NCBI RefSeq assembly: GCF_043226085.1
Contig: NZ_CP171225.1
Span: forward strand, 1,860,001-1,924,000
Source of the DNA: Amaricoccus sp003258405
GTDB lineage: Bacteria; Pseudomonadota; Alphaproteobacteria; Rhodobacterales; Rhodobacteraceae
Direction of reading: 5' to 3'
DNA length: 64,000 nucleotides
Shown piece by piece: positions 35,701 to 43,508 of this stretch. Below the pieces are notes generated by a model that had not been told where the DNA came from, ran no database searches, and saw only the letters and a list, made by a program, of their open reading frames with translations. The translations under genes were made by a program, and so were the position numbers. Position 1 is the stretch's first letter, and each line of letters opens with the position of its first letter.

Positions 35701-36434
35701 TGGCTTTCGATCGAGAGCGTCGGCAAGCCGCTCGCGCTGTCGTCATCGATGATGCGCGCTTCGCCCACCGTGCCCGTGGCGCCGCTTCCGACGCCGGAGG
35801 GCGGCGTCACGTCGAGAAAGAAGGTCTCGCTCGTCTCGACGGCGCGGTCCCCGAGCACACGCACCGAAACCTCCACCTCCGTCTCGCCGGCGGGAAGCCT
35901 CACCGTGCCGCTTTTCGCGACGAAATCTTCGCCCGCCGTGGCCGTGCCCGCGACGGTCCGGTAGCTCAGCGTGACATCGGTGGTATAGGCTTCCGAGACG
36001 CCGATGGTGAAAACCGCATCCCGCCCGCCCGAATCGCCCTCGCGGATGAGCGGGTTTCCGACGAACATGGCCCGCGTCACACCCGCATTGTCGTCGTCGA
36101 GGATCCAGCCGGTGGTGCGCAAGGTGGCCATTCCCGCCGGAAGATCGCCATTGGTCGGATCGAAGAGCTCGAGGACCACCGCCTCGTCGGTCTCCGCCAG
36201 CCGGTCGGAATAGCTTCGCACGGAAACCGTCTGGAGTGTCTCGCCGGGATTGAAGGTGATGGTGCCGGAGCTGCCGTAATAGTCGAATCCCGCCCCCGAG
36301 AGCCCGGTGCCCGGCAGCAGCCGATAGCCCACCGTCACCGGCTCGGTCGATTCCGACGACAGCGAGATGGTGTATTCCAGATAGTCGGAGCTGCCCTCGA
36401 CCGTCGAGATGCTCGTTACGCTGATGTCCGGCAT
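32784..36434 (-). CDS. Secreted Calx-beta/RTX protein
   Basis: A 1216-residue extracellular protein without a classical signal peptide. Residues 1 to about 935 are eight Calx-beta domains arranged as four A-B pairs of about 233 residues. A domains end W(I/F)..D(D/K)(D/E)N or similar and are followed by TRA; B domains carry SGT..F.AGQTE and end with ATILDDDAPGR-like linkers. RTX nonapeptides follow (GGNDTLRGGVGNDTLNGG, GGGGNDILDGGTGRDTMDGG). The C-terminus ends DADGDGRAEFEV-like then ASLSDDHFIL, the hydrophobic tail of type I secretion substrates. Ca2+-dependent folding outside the cell and an adhesin or matrix role are inferred from domains. No secretion genes adjoin; a PrtD/PrtE-type pair is at 56812-59876. 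Confidence 0.88.
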   Translation of the reverse strand: MPDISVTSISTVEGSSDYLEYTISLSSESTEPVTVGYRLLPGTGLSGAGFDYYGSSGTITFNPGETLQTVSVRSYSDRLAETDEAVVLELFDPTNGDLPAGMATLRTTGWILDDDNAGVTRAMFVGNPLIREGDSGGRDAVFTIGVSEAYTTDVTLSYRTVAGTATAGEDFVAKSGTVRLPAGETEVEVSVRVLGDRAVETSETFFLDVTPPSGVGSGATGTVGEARIIDDDSASGLPTLSIESQNTSEISNTYLNYTVTLSEPHTETVTVGYRSLPGSAWAGPDYYHTSGTLIFAPGETSKLISVRAYNNRESEADESVVVELFNPTEAKFAGDMPRARATSWILDDENPGTTRAISVSDAQVVEGGGTRTAEFTVSLSEAFTSDTTISYTTKDGLARAGKDYQKTEGSLTFLAGQTEAAVQVNVLGDRQHEGAEDFFLVLDIPSGVAPGSTGTVGKATILDDDAPGRLPSISIDSTPAYENGDYLYYTVTLAEAYRETVTVVYRSRSGSALEGADYYAVSGTLSFAPGETSRTVAVRAYNDRLNESDESVFLDLYNPTNGVLSGGAPTLSATNWIRDDDYVGTTRALQVSDAEVVEGNAGTKLAAFRISLSEAAATDLSFDYKTVDGSAQAKRDYVPTSGTLTFAAGQTEAVVTVAVKGDRLIEGSEDFFLALDPPGSGFGSGAEGAVGKAVILEDDSSGRLPTITLEGAKAQEGDAYLPFTLTLSKASRETVTVAYRTVDGTAGDDYPLDYYPSTGTVSFAPGETSRTVSVRTFDYETDEIDEYMTLEVFDARNAVLAGDGTRLSATGWIFDKDNLGTTRALAISSPVVEESNVSGQTFAVFNVSLSEAADSRIRLRYETLDGTAKAGRNGDYQATSGALVFEPGQTETSVRVAINMDGKLEDTETFRLRIVPSSIGSLIARGTDGATATAFIQDSTIHGTGRNDRLTGTALADAIFGQGGNDTLRGGVGNDTLNGGTGSDRLDGGPGADQMVGGSGNDLFYVDNARDRVVETARGGRDTVRSSVDHTLAQNVEALVLTGKRPIDGSGNDGDNTLVGNNAANRLLGGAGSDVLSGQNGGDVLRGGSGHDRLKGGGGNDILDGGTGRDTMDGGAGADTFVFRSANESAVGRNRDVIQSFDKARDVINLSAIDADVTQRGDQSFDFIGRDGFSGHAGELRLRNGLLQADTDGDGRAEFEVSVSGHASLSDDHFIL

Positions 36435-36737
36435 GTTTCTTCCCCCGTTGTCCGCCGCCGCCCGCCCGCGGCGGAGACGTGAGTGGCCCTTTCAAGCAAC
36501 GGAGAGGCCGGGAACGGACTGAGCTTACGAGGCGCAACCCCGGCCTCGTCGAGGCCGCCAAGGGAAAACAGAACATGAAAATCGATGCGGCCGCCTCTTG
36601 CAGCGCCAGAATCCGGTCAGGCTCCCCTGATGCTCAAATCACATGAGCGAAATCATGCCGATGACACGCCATCGGTCAACCTTTTATTAACTTTTTCGCG
36701 AGCGGGCGCCGGCAGCCTCCCCGGCGCGCCCCCAAGC
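36435..36737. other. Intergenic region between RTX gene and lrgB
   Basis: About 300 bases upstream of the RTX gene and downstream of lrgB. It must hold the RTX promoter, but no clear -35/-10 pair was recognised. An AT-rich stretch at about 36677-36696 (CTTTTATTAACTTTTT) stands out, next to a GCGCCGG/CCGGCGC inverted repeat near 36708-36729 that may end the lrg transcript. Confidence 0.45.
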
Positions 36738-37463
36738 TCAGAAGAGCAGCGGCAGCACCAGGAAGACGAGCGCGGTCAGGGCGCCGTTGAGCCCCATGGC
36801 GATGCCTGCATAGGTGCCGGCCTCCTCGCTCACCTGAAACGCCCGCGCCGTGCCGATACCATGGCTCGCCACCCCGACGGCGAACCCCCGCGCGGCATAG
36901 TCGCGGATCCGCATCGCGTTCATGAGCGGCGTCACCACCACCGCGCCGAAGATGCCGGTGAACATCACCAGCACCGCGGCGAGCGGCGGGATGCCTCCGA
37001 TCGTGTCGGTCAGCGCCATGGCGATGGGGGCCGTCACCGATTTCGTCGCGAGCGAGGCGAGGATCGGCGCCGGAGCGCCCAGCGCCCAGGCGACCCCCAC
37101 CGCCGAGACGATCGCGGTGAGGCAGCCCGCGACGAGGGCGATGCACATCGGCAGCAGGTTGCGCTTCACCGCCATCCGGTTGCGCCAGAGCGGCACCGCG
37201 AGCGAGACGGTGGCGGGGCCGAGCAGGAAATGCACGAACTGCGCCCCTTCGAAATAGGTGCTGTAGGGGGTGCCGGTGACCAGAAGCACCCCGACCAGCA
37301 GCACCACGGCGACGACCACCGCGTTCGCCAGCGGATGCCGCCCGCAACGCGCCGAGAACGCATCGCCGATCAGATAGGCGACCAGCGTCGCCGTGAGCCA
37401 GAAGAGTGGCGTTTCGGAGAGATAGACCCAGACCCCGGTGATATTGCCCGCCGCCCCGCTCAT
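36738..37463 (-). CDS. lrgB: LrgB family membrane protein
   Basis: A 241-residue protein with about seven helices of the LrgB/CidB family, whose members are linked to holin-like control of murein hydrolases and, in some bacteria and plants, to pyruvate or glycolate transport. Marks: TGTPYSTYFEGAQFVHFLLG, GPATVSLAVPLWRNR and the ASLATKSVTAPIAMALTD segment, then GVASHGIGTARAFQ. Its start overlaps the lrgA stop by four bases. Confidence 0.93.
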   Translation of the reverse strand: MSGAAGNITGVWVYLSETPLFWLTATLVAYLIGDAFSARCGRHPLANAVVVAVVLLVGVLLVTGTPYSTYFEGAQFVHFLLGPATVSLAVPLWRNRMAVKRNLLPMCIALVAGCLTAIVSAVGVAWALGAPAPILASLATKSVTAPIAMALTDTIGGIPPLAAVLVMFTGIFGAVVVTPLMNAMRIRDYAARGFAVGVASHGIGTARAFQVSEEAGTYAGIAMGLNGALTALVFLVLPLLF

Positions 37464-37816
37464 TGCGCCCGCCTCCGCTCCTGAAGCCGCGCCACCCCGC
37501 GGAAGGTCCAGACCGTCACCGTGAGCGTGACGAGCGTCGAGATCACCACCGCGACGCTGATCGCGAACCAGTTGGCGGCGATGAGCCCCGCTTGCTGGAT
37601 CACGCCGACCGAGGCCGGCACGAAGAGAAGCGAGAGATTGCGCAGGATCGTGTCGGTCACCGCATCGAGCCCCGGCCCGGTGCGGCCGCGCTGAAGCAGG
37701 ATGATGAAGAGAAACCCCATGCCGAGCACGGGGCCGGGAAAGGTGAGCCCGGTCAGCCGCACGGCCACCTCGCCGGCCAGCTGGCAGAGAAAGAGGAGGC
37801 TGAGCGCCTGAATCAT
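37460..37816 (-). CDS. lrgA: LrgA/CidA family protein
   Basis: A 118-residue four-helix protein of the LrgA/CidA family, the holin-like partner of LrgB. It has FLCQLAGEVAVRLTGLTFPG, then PVLGMGFLFIILL and LSLLFVPASVGVIQQ. ATG 37816 was chosen from the family start and length; the longer frame upstream is not family-like. Translationally coupled to lrgB. It lies 125 bases after the metal-transporter operon, so co-transcription is possible but not shown. Confidence 0.92.
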   Translation of the reverse strand: MIQALSLLFLCQLAGEVAVRLTGLTFPGPVLGMGFLFIILLQRGRTGPGLDAVTDTILRNLSLLFVPASVGVIQQAGLIAANWFAISVAVVISTLVTLTVTVWTFRGVARLQERRRAQ

Positions 37817-37941
37817 GTCCTGATGAACCTCGTGTGGGAAACCGGCCCCAGAGTGCCCCCGCGCGCGCAGCGAGGCAATGGGCCGTGGAAGACCCGCGGG
37901 ATACGCCCGCAGGCCCGCCGGCCGCAAGCCCCTCTCCCGCG

Positions 37942-38778
37942 CTATGCCGCGCCCTGCCCGGCCCTGTGCGCGAGGTGGAGGCGGCGGAGAAAGGCCAGCA
38001 CGAAGATCGCCGTCAGGATCAGGATGATCGTCGGCGCCGGCGCGCTCCCGATGAAGAAGCTCGCATAGGTGCCGCCGAGCATCGCCGCGAGATTGACCGC
38101 GACCGCCACGGCAAGCATCCGCCCGAAACTCCGCACCAGCAGGAAGGCGATGGCGCCGGGCGAGATCAGCAGCCCCACCGCAAGGATCAGCCCCGTGGCC
38201 GAGAGTGTCGCGACGATCGTCATCGAAAGCAGCGTCAGCAGCCCGTAGTGAAGCAGCGCCACCGGCAGCCCCGAGACCCGCGCCTGCGCCGGATCGAAGG
38301 CATGGAGCAGCAGATCCTTCCAGCGCAGCACGAGCAGCAGCGAGACCACGAGCGAGATCGCGCCCGCCGTGCGCAGATCCTCCGGCCCCACGCCAAGCAG
38401 GTTTCCGAACAGGATGTGGTCGAGATGCGCGCCGGATTCGATCGAGGTGTAGAGGATGATGCCGATCCCGAACATGCCGGAGAAGACGACGCCCATCACC
38501 GTATCCTGCTTCACCCGGCTGTTGCTCGCGAGAAACCCGGTGAGCAGCGCGCAGATCATGCCGGCGCCGAACGCGCCGAGGATGAGCGGCACCCCGGTGA
38601 TATAGGCCAGCACGATCCCCGGCAGCACCGCATGGCTGATCGCATCGCCCATCAGCGCCCAGCCCTTCAGCACCAGGAAGCAGGAGAGCAGCGCGGTCGG
38701 CACCGCGACGATGGCGCAGATCCAGAAGGCATTCAGCATGAAGGGAAACTGGAAGGGAAGCAGCAGGCCCTCGCTCAT
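37942..38778 (-). CDS. Mn/Fe ABC transporter permease (SitD-like)
   Basis: A 278-residue ABC-3 family permease with about eight helices. Family pieces: LVLKGWALMGDAISHAVLPG, GFLASNSRVKQDTVMGVVFS and ATLSATGLILAVGLLISPGA. The ATG at 38778 overlaps the stop of the first permease (ATGA). It is one of two different permeases in the operon, as in SitABCD systems where SitC and SitD form a heterodimer. Confidence 0.92.
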   Translation of the reverse strand: MSEGLLLPFQFPFMLNAFWICAIVAVPTALLSCFLVLKGWALMGDAISHAVLPGIVLAYITGVPLILGAFGAGMICALLTGFLASNSRVKQDTVMGVVFSGMFGIGIILYTSIESGAHLDHILFGNLLGVGPEDLRTAGAISLVVSLLLVLRWKDLLLHAFDPAQARVSGLPVALLHYGLLTLLSMTIVATLSATGLILAVGLLISPGAIAFLLVRSFGRMLAVAVAVNLAAMLGGTYASFFIGSAPAPTIILILTAIFVLAFLRRLHLAHRAGQGAA

Positions 38779-39671
38779 GGCGCCGCCTCCTCCGCCCCGG
38801 CCGCCGCCGCCGCATCGGCCTCGCGCAGGCCACGCGCGGCCTTGCGGCGCGCGGCGAGAATCCCGTGCTTCGGGGCGAGGATGAAGGCCGTGAGGAAGAT
38901 CGCGGTCTGCAGCGTCACGATCACGCCCCCGGTCGCACCGTCGAGAAAATAGCTCGCCCAGGCGCCGAAGAACCCGGTCAGTGCCCCGATCGCGACCGAA
39001 AGTGCGATGAGCCGCGGAAACCGGTCGCAGAGCAGATAGGCGGTCGCCCCCGGCGTCACCACCATGGCGATGACGAGAAACGCCCCCACCGTCTGCATCG
39101 CCGCCACCACGGAGGCCGAGAGCAGCACGAAGAACACCGCCTTGAGCAGACCCGGGCGCAAGCCGATCGAACGGGCATGGGTTTCGTCGAAGAAGGTCAC
39201 CATCAGGTCCTTCCACTTCGCGAGCAGGATCGCGAGCGAGACGAAACCGATGATCGCGAGCTGTGCCGTATCCGCCGGCGTGATCGCGAGGATGTTGCCC
39301 ATGGTGATGGTCTGGACGCTCACCGACACCGGGTTGATCGAGATGAGGAAGAGCCCGAGGCCGAAGAAGGCGGTGAAGATGAGGCCGATGATGACATCGA
39401 CCTTGAGCCCCGAGCGGTCGCTGAGAAAGAGCATCGCCCCCGCGGCCAGGCCGCCCGCGATGAACGCCCCGAGCGCGAAGGGAAGGCCCAGCATGTAGGC
39501 CCCCGCGACGCCCGGCACCACCGAATGCGAGAGCGCATCACCGATGAGCGACCAGCCCTTGAGCATGAGATAGGCCGAGAGAAAGGCGCAGACCCCGCCG
39601 ACCAGCGCCGAGACCCACATGGCATTCGTCATGTAGCCATAGGAGAAGGGCTCGAGGAGATGGGCCATCAT
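38775..39671 (-). CDS. Mn/Fe ABC transporter permease (SitC-like)
   Basis: A 298-residue ABC-3 permease. It begins LLEPFSYGYMTNAMWVSALV, as SitC/YfeC proteins do, and has LMLKGWSLIGDALSHSVVPG and TVGAFLVIAMVVTPGATAYL. A charged C-terminal tail of about 30 residues follows the last helix. Starts within the last codons of the ATPase gene (4-base overlap). Confidence 0.92.
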   Translation of the reverse strand: MMAHLLEPFSYGYMTNAMWVSALVGGVCAFLSAYLMLKGWSLIGDALSHSVVPGVAGAYMLGLPFALGAFIAGGLAAGAMLFLSDRSGLKVDVIIGLIFTAFFGLGLFLISINPVSVSVQTITMGNILAITPADTAQLAIIGFVSLAILLAKWKDLMVTFFDETHARSIGLRPGLLKAVFFVLLSASVVAAMQTVGAFLVIAMVVTPGATAYLLCDRFPRLIALSVAIGALTGFFGAWASYFLDGATGGVIVTLQTAIFLTAFILAPKHGILAARRKAARGLREADAAAAAGAEEAAP

Positions 39672-40561
39672 GGCTTGGCGCGCTCCTGGCGCTGGGTCTC
39701 CTCGCCGTATTGCACGAAAGGTCGCTCGTCATCGGTGAGGATGCTGAGCTTGCGCGGGTCGTCGTCGTCGTGGAGATCGGCGCCCCCGAGCGTCAGGCTG
39801 CGCAGCACGCCGCCGAAGGCGCGGGTGAGGTTCGCGGCGGTGAAGGTGGTCTCGGTCGGGCCATAGGCCAGCACGGTGCCCTTCACCAGCACGGTCCGGT
39901 CGCAGAATTCCGGCACCGAGCCGAGGTTGTGGGTCGAGACCAGCATCACCCGCCCCTCGTCGCGCAACGCGCGCAGAAGCTCGATGATCTGCGCCTCGGT
40001 CTTCACATCGACGCCGGTGAACGGCTCGTCGAGCAGGATCACCCGCCCCTCCTGGGCAAGCGCGCGGGCGAGAAATACCCGCTTGCGCTGCCCGCCCGAG
40101 AGCTCGCCGATCTGCCGGCGGCGGAAATCCTGCATGTTGACCCGCTGCAGCGCCGCGTCGACCGCGGCATGGTCGGCCGCCCGCGGACGCCGCAGGAAGC
40201 CCATGTGGCCGTAGCGGCCCATCATCACCACATCCTCGACCAGCACCGGAAAGGCCCAGTCGACCTCCTCGGCCTGCGGCACATAGGCGACGAGATTCTC
40301 CCGGAGCGCCTGGCGGACCGGGCGGCCGAGCAGCTGGATCTCGCCGCGCGCGGCCGGCACGAACCCCATGATGGCCTTGAAGAGCGTCGATTTCCCGGCG
40401 CCGTTCACGCCCACCAGCGCCGTGATCGTGCCCTTCGGGATCTCGAAGCTCGCATCCGTCAGCGCGGTATGGCCGTTGCGGTAGGTGACGGTCAGGTGCC
40501 GGGCGCGGATGCCGCCGCCGGGATCATTGGCGGCTGGCGCGTCCGGACGGGGATCTGTCAT
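39668..40561 (-). CDS. Mn/Fe ABC transporter ATPase (SitB-like)
   Basis: A 297-residue ABC ATPase of the metal-uptake class. Walker A GVNGAGKST (51-59), Q-loop region VAYVPQAEEVDWAFPV, signature ELSGGQRKRVFLARAL and Walker B GRVILLDEPFTGVD. The VDW(A/S)FP segment is typical of Mn/Zn/Fe (FeCT/MZT) transporters. ATG 40561 is taken; a GTG at 40600 overlaps the binding-protein stop and would add 13 residues, and the AGAGGAA between them leaves the choice open. Confidence 0.92.
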   Translation of the reverse strand: MTDPRPDAPAANDPGGGIRARHLTVTYRNGHTALTDASFEIPKGTITALVGVNGAGKSTLFKAIMGFVPAARGEIQLLGRPVRQALRENLVAYVPQAEEVDWAFPVLVEDVVMMGRYGHMGFLRRPRAADHAAVDAALQRVNMQDFRRRQIGELSGGQRKRVFLARALAQEGRVILLDEPFTGVDVKTEAQIIELLRALRDEGRVMLVSTHNLGSVPEFCDRTVLVKGTVLAYGPTETTFTAANLTRAFGGVLRSLTLGGADLHDDDDPRKLSILTDDERPFVQYGEETQRQERAKP

Positions 40562-40596
40562 GGCGGGCACGGGCGGGTTTCCTCTTCGGGCGGGGC

Positions 40597-41502
40597 TCAC
40601 TCCGTTCCGCCGGTCAGGCCGTCGGCGATGGTCTGCGAGGTGACGCGGAGCAGATCGAGATAGGTCGGCACCGGGCCGTCGGGGTCCGAGAGGCTGTCGA
40701 CATAGAGCACGCCGCCGTATGCCGCGCCGGTCTCGCGCGCGACCTGCTGCGCGGGTGCGGTGTTGACCGTGCTCTCGCAGAAGACCACCGGGATGTCGTT
40801 CTCCCGCACCCCGTCGATCACCGCGCGGACCTGCTGCGGCGTTCCGACCTGATCGGCGTTCATCGGCCAGAGATAGAGCTCGCGCAAGCCGAAATCGCGG
40901 GCGAGATAGCTGAAGGCGCCCTCGCAGGTCACCAGCCAGCGCTTTTCCTCCGGCACTTCGGCGATGGCCGCGCGCATCGGCTCGATGGCCGCGCGCAGCT
41001 CCGCCTTGTAGGCCTCGGCATTGGCCGCATAGGTCGCGGCATTCGCCGGATCGTATTCCGAGAAGGCCGCGGCGATGTTGTCGACATAGACGAGCGCGGT
41101 CTCGAGCCCCATCCAGGCATGCGGGTTGGGCTTGCCGGCGTAGGAGCCCTGCGCGATCGGCAGCGGCTCGATCCCCTCCGAGAGCGTGACCGAGGGAATG
41201 TCGCCGAGATTGACGAGGAACTGCTCGAACCAGAGCTCGAGGTTGAGCCCGTTCCAGAGGATGAGATCGGCATCCGCCGCCCCCACGATGTCGCGCGGCG
41301 TCGGCTCGTAGCCGTGGATTTCCGCGCCCGGCCGGGTGATCGAGACCACGTCGGCGGCGTCCCCCGCCACGTTCTGCGCCATGTCGGCCAGCACGGTGAA
41401 GGAGGTGACCGCCTTCAGCCGGTCCGCGTCGGCGGAGGCGGCATGGGCGAAAAGCATCGTCAATGTCGTCGTCGCGAGAAGCCGGACGGGCAGGCGTGTC
41501 AT
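40597..41502 (-). CDS. sitA: Mn/Fe ABC transporter substrate-binding protein (SitA-like)
   Basis: A 301-residue periplasmic cluster A-I binding protein with a signal peptide (about 1-23). The four metal ligands expected of SitA/MntC are present: His63 (EIHGYEPTP), His128 (NPHAWMG), Glu194 (CEGAFSYLARD) and Asp269 (LYVDSLSDPDGPVPTYLDLL). The lack of a His-rich loop and the GTPQQV and FCESTVN segments favour Mn/Fe over Zn. ATG 41502 was chosen because it gives a normal signal peptide and leaves both operator-like palindromes outside the gene; a frame from 41574 would run through one of them. Confidence 0.93.
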   Translation of the reverse strand: MTRLPVRLLATTTLTMLFAHAASADADRLKAVTSFTVLADMAQNVAGDAADVVSITRPGAEIHGYEPTPRDIVGAADADLILWNGLNLELWFEQFLVNLGDIPSVTLSEGIEPLPIAQGSYAGKPNPHAWMGLETALVYVDNIAAAFSEYDPANAATYAANAEAYKAELRAAIEPMRAAIAEVPEEKRWLVTCEGAFSYLARDFGLRELYLWPMNADQVGTPQQVRAVIDGVRENDIPVVFCESTVNTAPAQQVARETGAAYGGVLYVDSLSDPDGPVPTYLDLLRVTSQTIADGLTGGTE

Positions 41503-41551
41503 CGGATCATCCTTGTTCCTGACTGGCGTTGTGCCACAAGCCACATCATTT

Positions 41552-41595
41552 TGCGAACGATTCGCAATTGTCAACTGTGTTGCGATTCATTCGCA
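41552..41595. promoter_or_regulatory. Two Fur-family-like operators upstream of sitA
   Basis: Two 7-1-7 inverted repeats, TGCGAACGATTCGCA (41552-41566) and TGCGATTCATTCGCA (41581-41595), with centres 29 bases apart. Both fit TGCGAATNATTCGCA. This geometry matches Fur-family boxes, and in alphaproteobacteria sit genes are commonly controlled by the Mn-responsive Fur-family repressor Mur. They lie 50-93 bases before the sitA start and 74-117 before prmA, so prmA transcription could also be affected. Confidence 0.75.
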
Positions 41596-41668
41596 ACTAA
41601 CGGGCGGGGAAGCGCCTTGACCCCGGCGCGGTGCGCGCCTAATCGGCGGCAACAAACGGGAGTGTGCC

Positions 41669-42547
41669 TTGACCCTCTATCACGCCGTCACCGCGGTCAC
41701 CGGCCGCGCCACCGCAGAGGCGCTGTTCGACGCGCTCGACGAGATGTATCCGGCCCCGAAGGCCTCGGGCACCCATGACCGCGACGACGGCAGCGGGATA
41801 TGGGAGGTGAGCGCCTATTTCGAGGGCGCGCCCGACGAGGCGATGCTCGCCCTCCTCGCCGCCGCCAACGGCGCCCCCGCCTTCAGCGTCGCGCCGGTCG
41901 GCACGAAGGACTGGATGGCCCAGGTCCGCGCCGGGCTCTCCCCGGTGCGCGCCGGCCGCTTCGTCGTCTACGGCAGCCATGATCGCGACACGATCCCCTC
42001 GAACCTGATCGGGCTCGAGATCGAGGCGGCTCTCGCCTTCGGCACCGGCCATCACGCCACCACCCAGGGCTGCCTTCTCGCGCTCGACGGGCTGGTGCGG
42101 CAGAGGATCGCGCCGCGCCGGATCGCCGATATCGGCGGCGGCACGGGCGTGCTGGCGATGGCGGCGGCGCGGGTCTTCCCGGCGGCGCGGATCATCGCCT
42201 CCGACATCGATGCGCTCGCAACGATAACGGCGACAGCGAATGTGCGGGCAAACGACCTGACCGGGCGGATCCGCTGCGTCACGGCGCCGGGCTTCCGGCA
42301 TCCTGCGCTGCGCGAGAACGCACCCTACGACCTGATTCTCTCGAACATCCTCGCCGGTCCGCTCAAGCGGCTTGCACCGGACATGCGCTCGCATCTGGCG
42401 CCGGGCGGAATTCTGGTCTTGTCGGGGATCTTGACCCGGCAGGCGATCTCGGTCGAGAGGGTCTACCGGGGCTGGGGTTTCGCGCGGCAGCAGCTCGTGC
42501 GCCGCGGCGAATGGTCGGTACTCGTGCTGAGAAAGCCGGCGCGCTGA
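41669..42547 (+). CDS. prmA: Ribosomal protein L11 methyltransferase
   Basis: Trimethylates ribosomal protein L11 using S-adenosylmethionine. The 292-residue protein has the PrmA signature ALAFGTGHHATTQGCLLALD (121-140), SAM motif I ADIGGGTGVLAMAAA (Cys of the common GCG replaced by Gly) and the post-motif NILAGPL. The N-terminal substrate-recognition domain is present but divergent. The start is a TTG at 41669 preceded by GGGAG; no ATG lies near. It is divergent from sitA. Confidence 0.88.
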   Translation: MTLYHAVTAVTGRATAEALFDALDEMYPAPKASGTHDRDDGSGIWEVSAYFEGAPDEAMLALLAAANGAPAFSVAPVGTKDWMAQVRAGLSPVRAGRFVVYGSHDRDTIPSNLIGLEIEAALAFGTGHHATTQGCLLALDGLVRQRIAPRRIADIGGGTGVLAMAAARVFPAARIIASDIDALATITATANVRANDLTGRIRCVTAPGFRHPALRENAPYDLILSNILAGPLKRLAPDMRSHLAPGGILVLSGILTRQAISVERVYRGWGFARQQLVRRGEWSVLVLRKPAR

Positions 42548-42556
42548 CGCGGCGGC

Positions 42557-42790
42557 TTATGCATGATGCCGCGCCAGACGGGCGGCGATCGCATCGATAT
42601 CGCCACGCTTGAGGCCGACATCGGCCAGCTGGGCATCGCTCAGGGACTCGAGACACGCACGCGTGTGGCGGGCGGCGATCCAGGCCCGAACCACAGCAAG
42701 GCCCCGGTCGAACAGGTCGATCACCTGATAGGTGGTGATGGCGCCCATCGGCACGGAACGGTTACTCTGCAACGCAAACATTTTCTGCAC
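42557..42790 (-). CDS. DUF1127 small protein
   Basis: A 77-residue protein ending in a DUF1127 (YjiS-like) domain: LESLSDAQLADVGLKRGDID, with an Arg-rich segment before it. In alphaproteobacteria such small Arg-rich proteins bind RNA and affect phosphate or carbon metabolism and sRNA turnover; what this one does is unknown. It converges on prmA with 9 bases between stops. Confidence 0.85.
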   Translation of the reverse strand: MQKMFALQSNRSVPMGAITTYQVIDLFDRGLAVVRAWIAARHTRACLESLSDAQLADVGLKRGDIDAIAARLARHHA

Positions 42791-43001
42791 TCACGTCTAA
42801 GTAGAATCGGGGTGCGTGATGCACCCCGTAGCGCGATGCAGATAAGCCTCTTGCCTATCCCGAGCAAGCTGTGTGGCAGCATGGCTGTCATGCAATGGGC
42901 GCAAGGGAGTTAGCATTTTGTTCACGCGGCCCGTGTTGGACTTGGCGGCATCCGAGCCCCCGTGGTATGGCATCGTCGAGCAGCAAGAAGGACGGCAGCA
43001 A

Positions 43002-43508
43002 ATGCGCGTCATCGGGATCGATCCGGGTTTGCGCCGGACGGGTTGGGGAATCGTGGATGTCGCGGGCGGTTCGCTCACCCATGTGGCCAATGGCGTCTGC
43101 GCCTCGGAGGGCGAGGATCTCGCCACGCGCCTCCTGAGCCTCCACACCCAGCTCACCGCCGTCTTTCACGCCCATGCCCCGGAAACCGCCGCCGTCGAGC
43201 AGACCTTCGTCAACAAGGACGCCGCCGGCACCCTCAAGCTCGGCCAGGCCCGCGCCATCGCCCTGCTCGTGCCGGCCCAGGCCGGGCTCCCGGTGGCGGA
43301 ATATGCGCCCAATGCGGTGAAGAAGGTGGTGGTCGGCGTCGGCCATGCCGAAAAGTCCCAGGTCGAGCACATGGTGAAGCTCCAGCTCGGTCCGGTGAAG
43401 CTCGCCGGCCCCGATGCCTCCGACGCGCTGGCCATCGCCCTCTGCCATGCCCATCACGCCCAGTTCCAGGGCCGGCTCGCCGCCGCGATCGCGGGGGCAC
43501 GGGCATGA
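43002..43508 (+). CDS. ruvC: Holliday junction endodeoxyribonuclease RuvC
   Basis: Resolves Holliday junctions made by RecA and migrated by RuvAB. The 168-residue protein has the RNase H-like active site: Asp7 (GIDPGLRRTGWG), Glu66 (AVEQTFVNKDAAGTLKLGQA) and the C-terminal acidic pair in PDASDALAIALCHAH. ATG 43002 follows AAGAAGGA. A longer frame from 42873 is not family-like. The stop overlaps the ruvA start (ATGA). Confidence 0.96.
   Translation: MRVIGIDPGLRRTGWGIVDVAGGSLTHVANGVCASEGEDLATRLLSLHTQLTAVFHAHAPETAAVEQTFVNKDAAGTLKLGQARAIALLVPAQAGLPVAEYAPNAVKKVVVGVGHAEKSQVEHMVKLQLGPVKLAGPDASDALAIALCHAHHAQFQGRLAAAIAGARA

Noticed and set aside
32989..36430. Repeated DNA that might be taken for a CRISPR-like array
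   Set aside because: The repeats are in-frame protein repeats (RTX and Calx-beta) with no constant repeat/spacer lengths.
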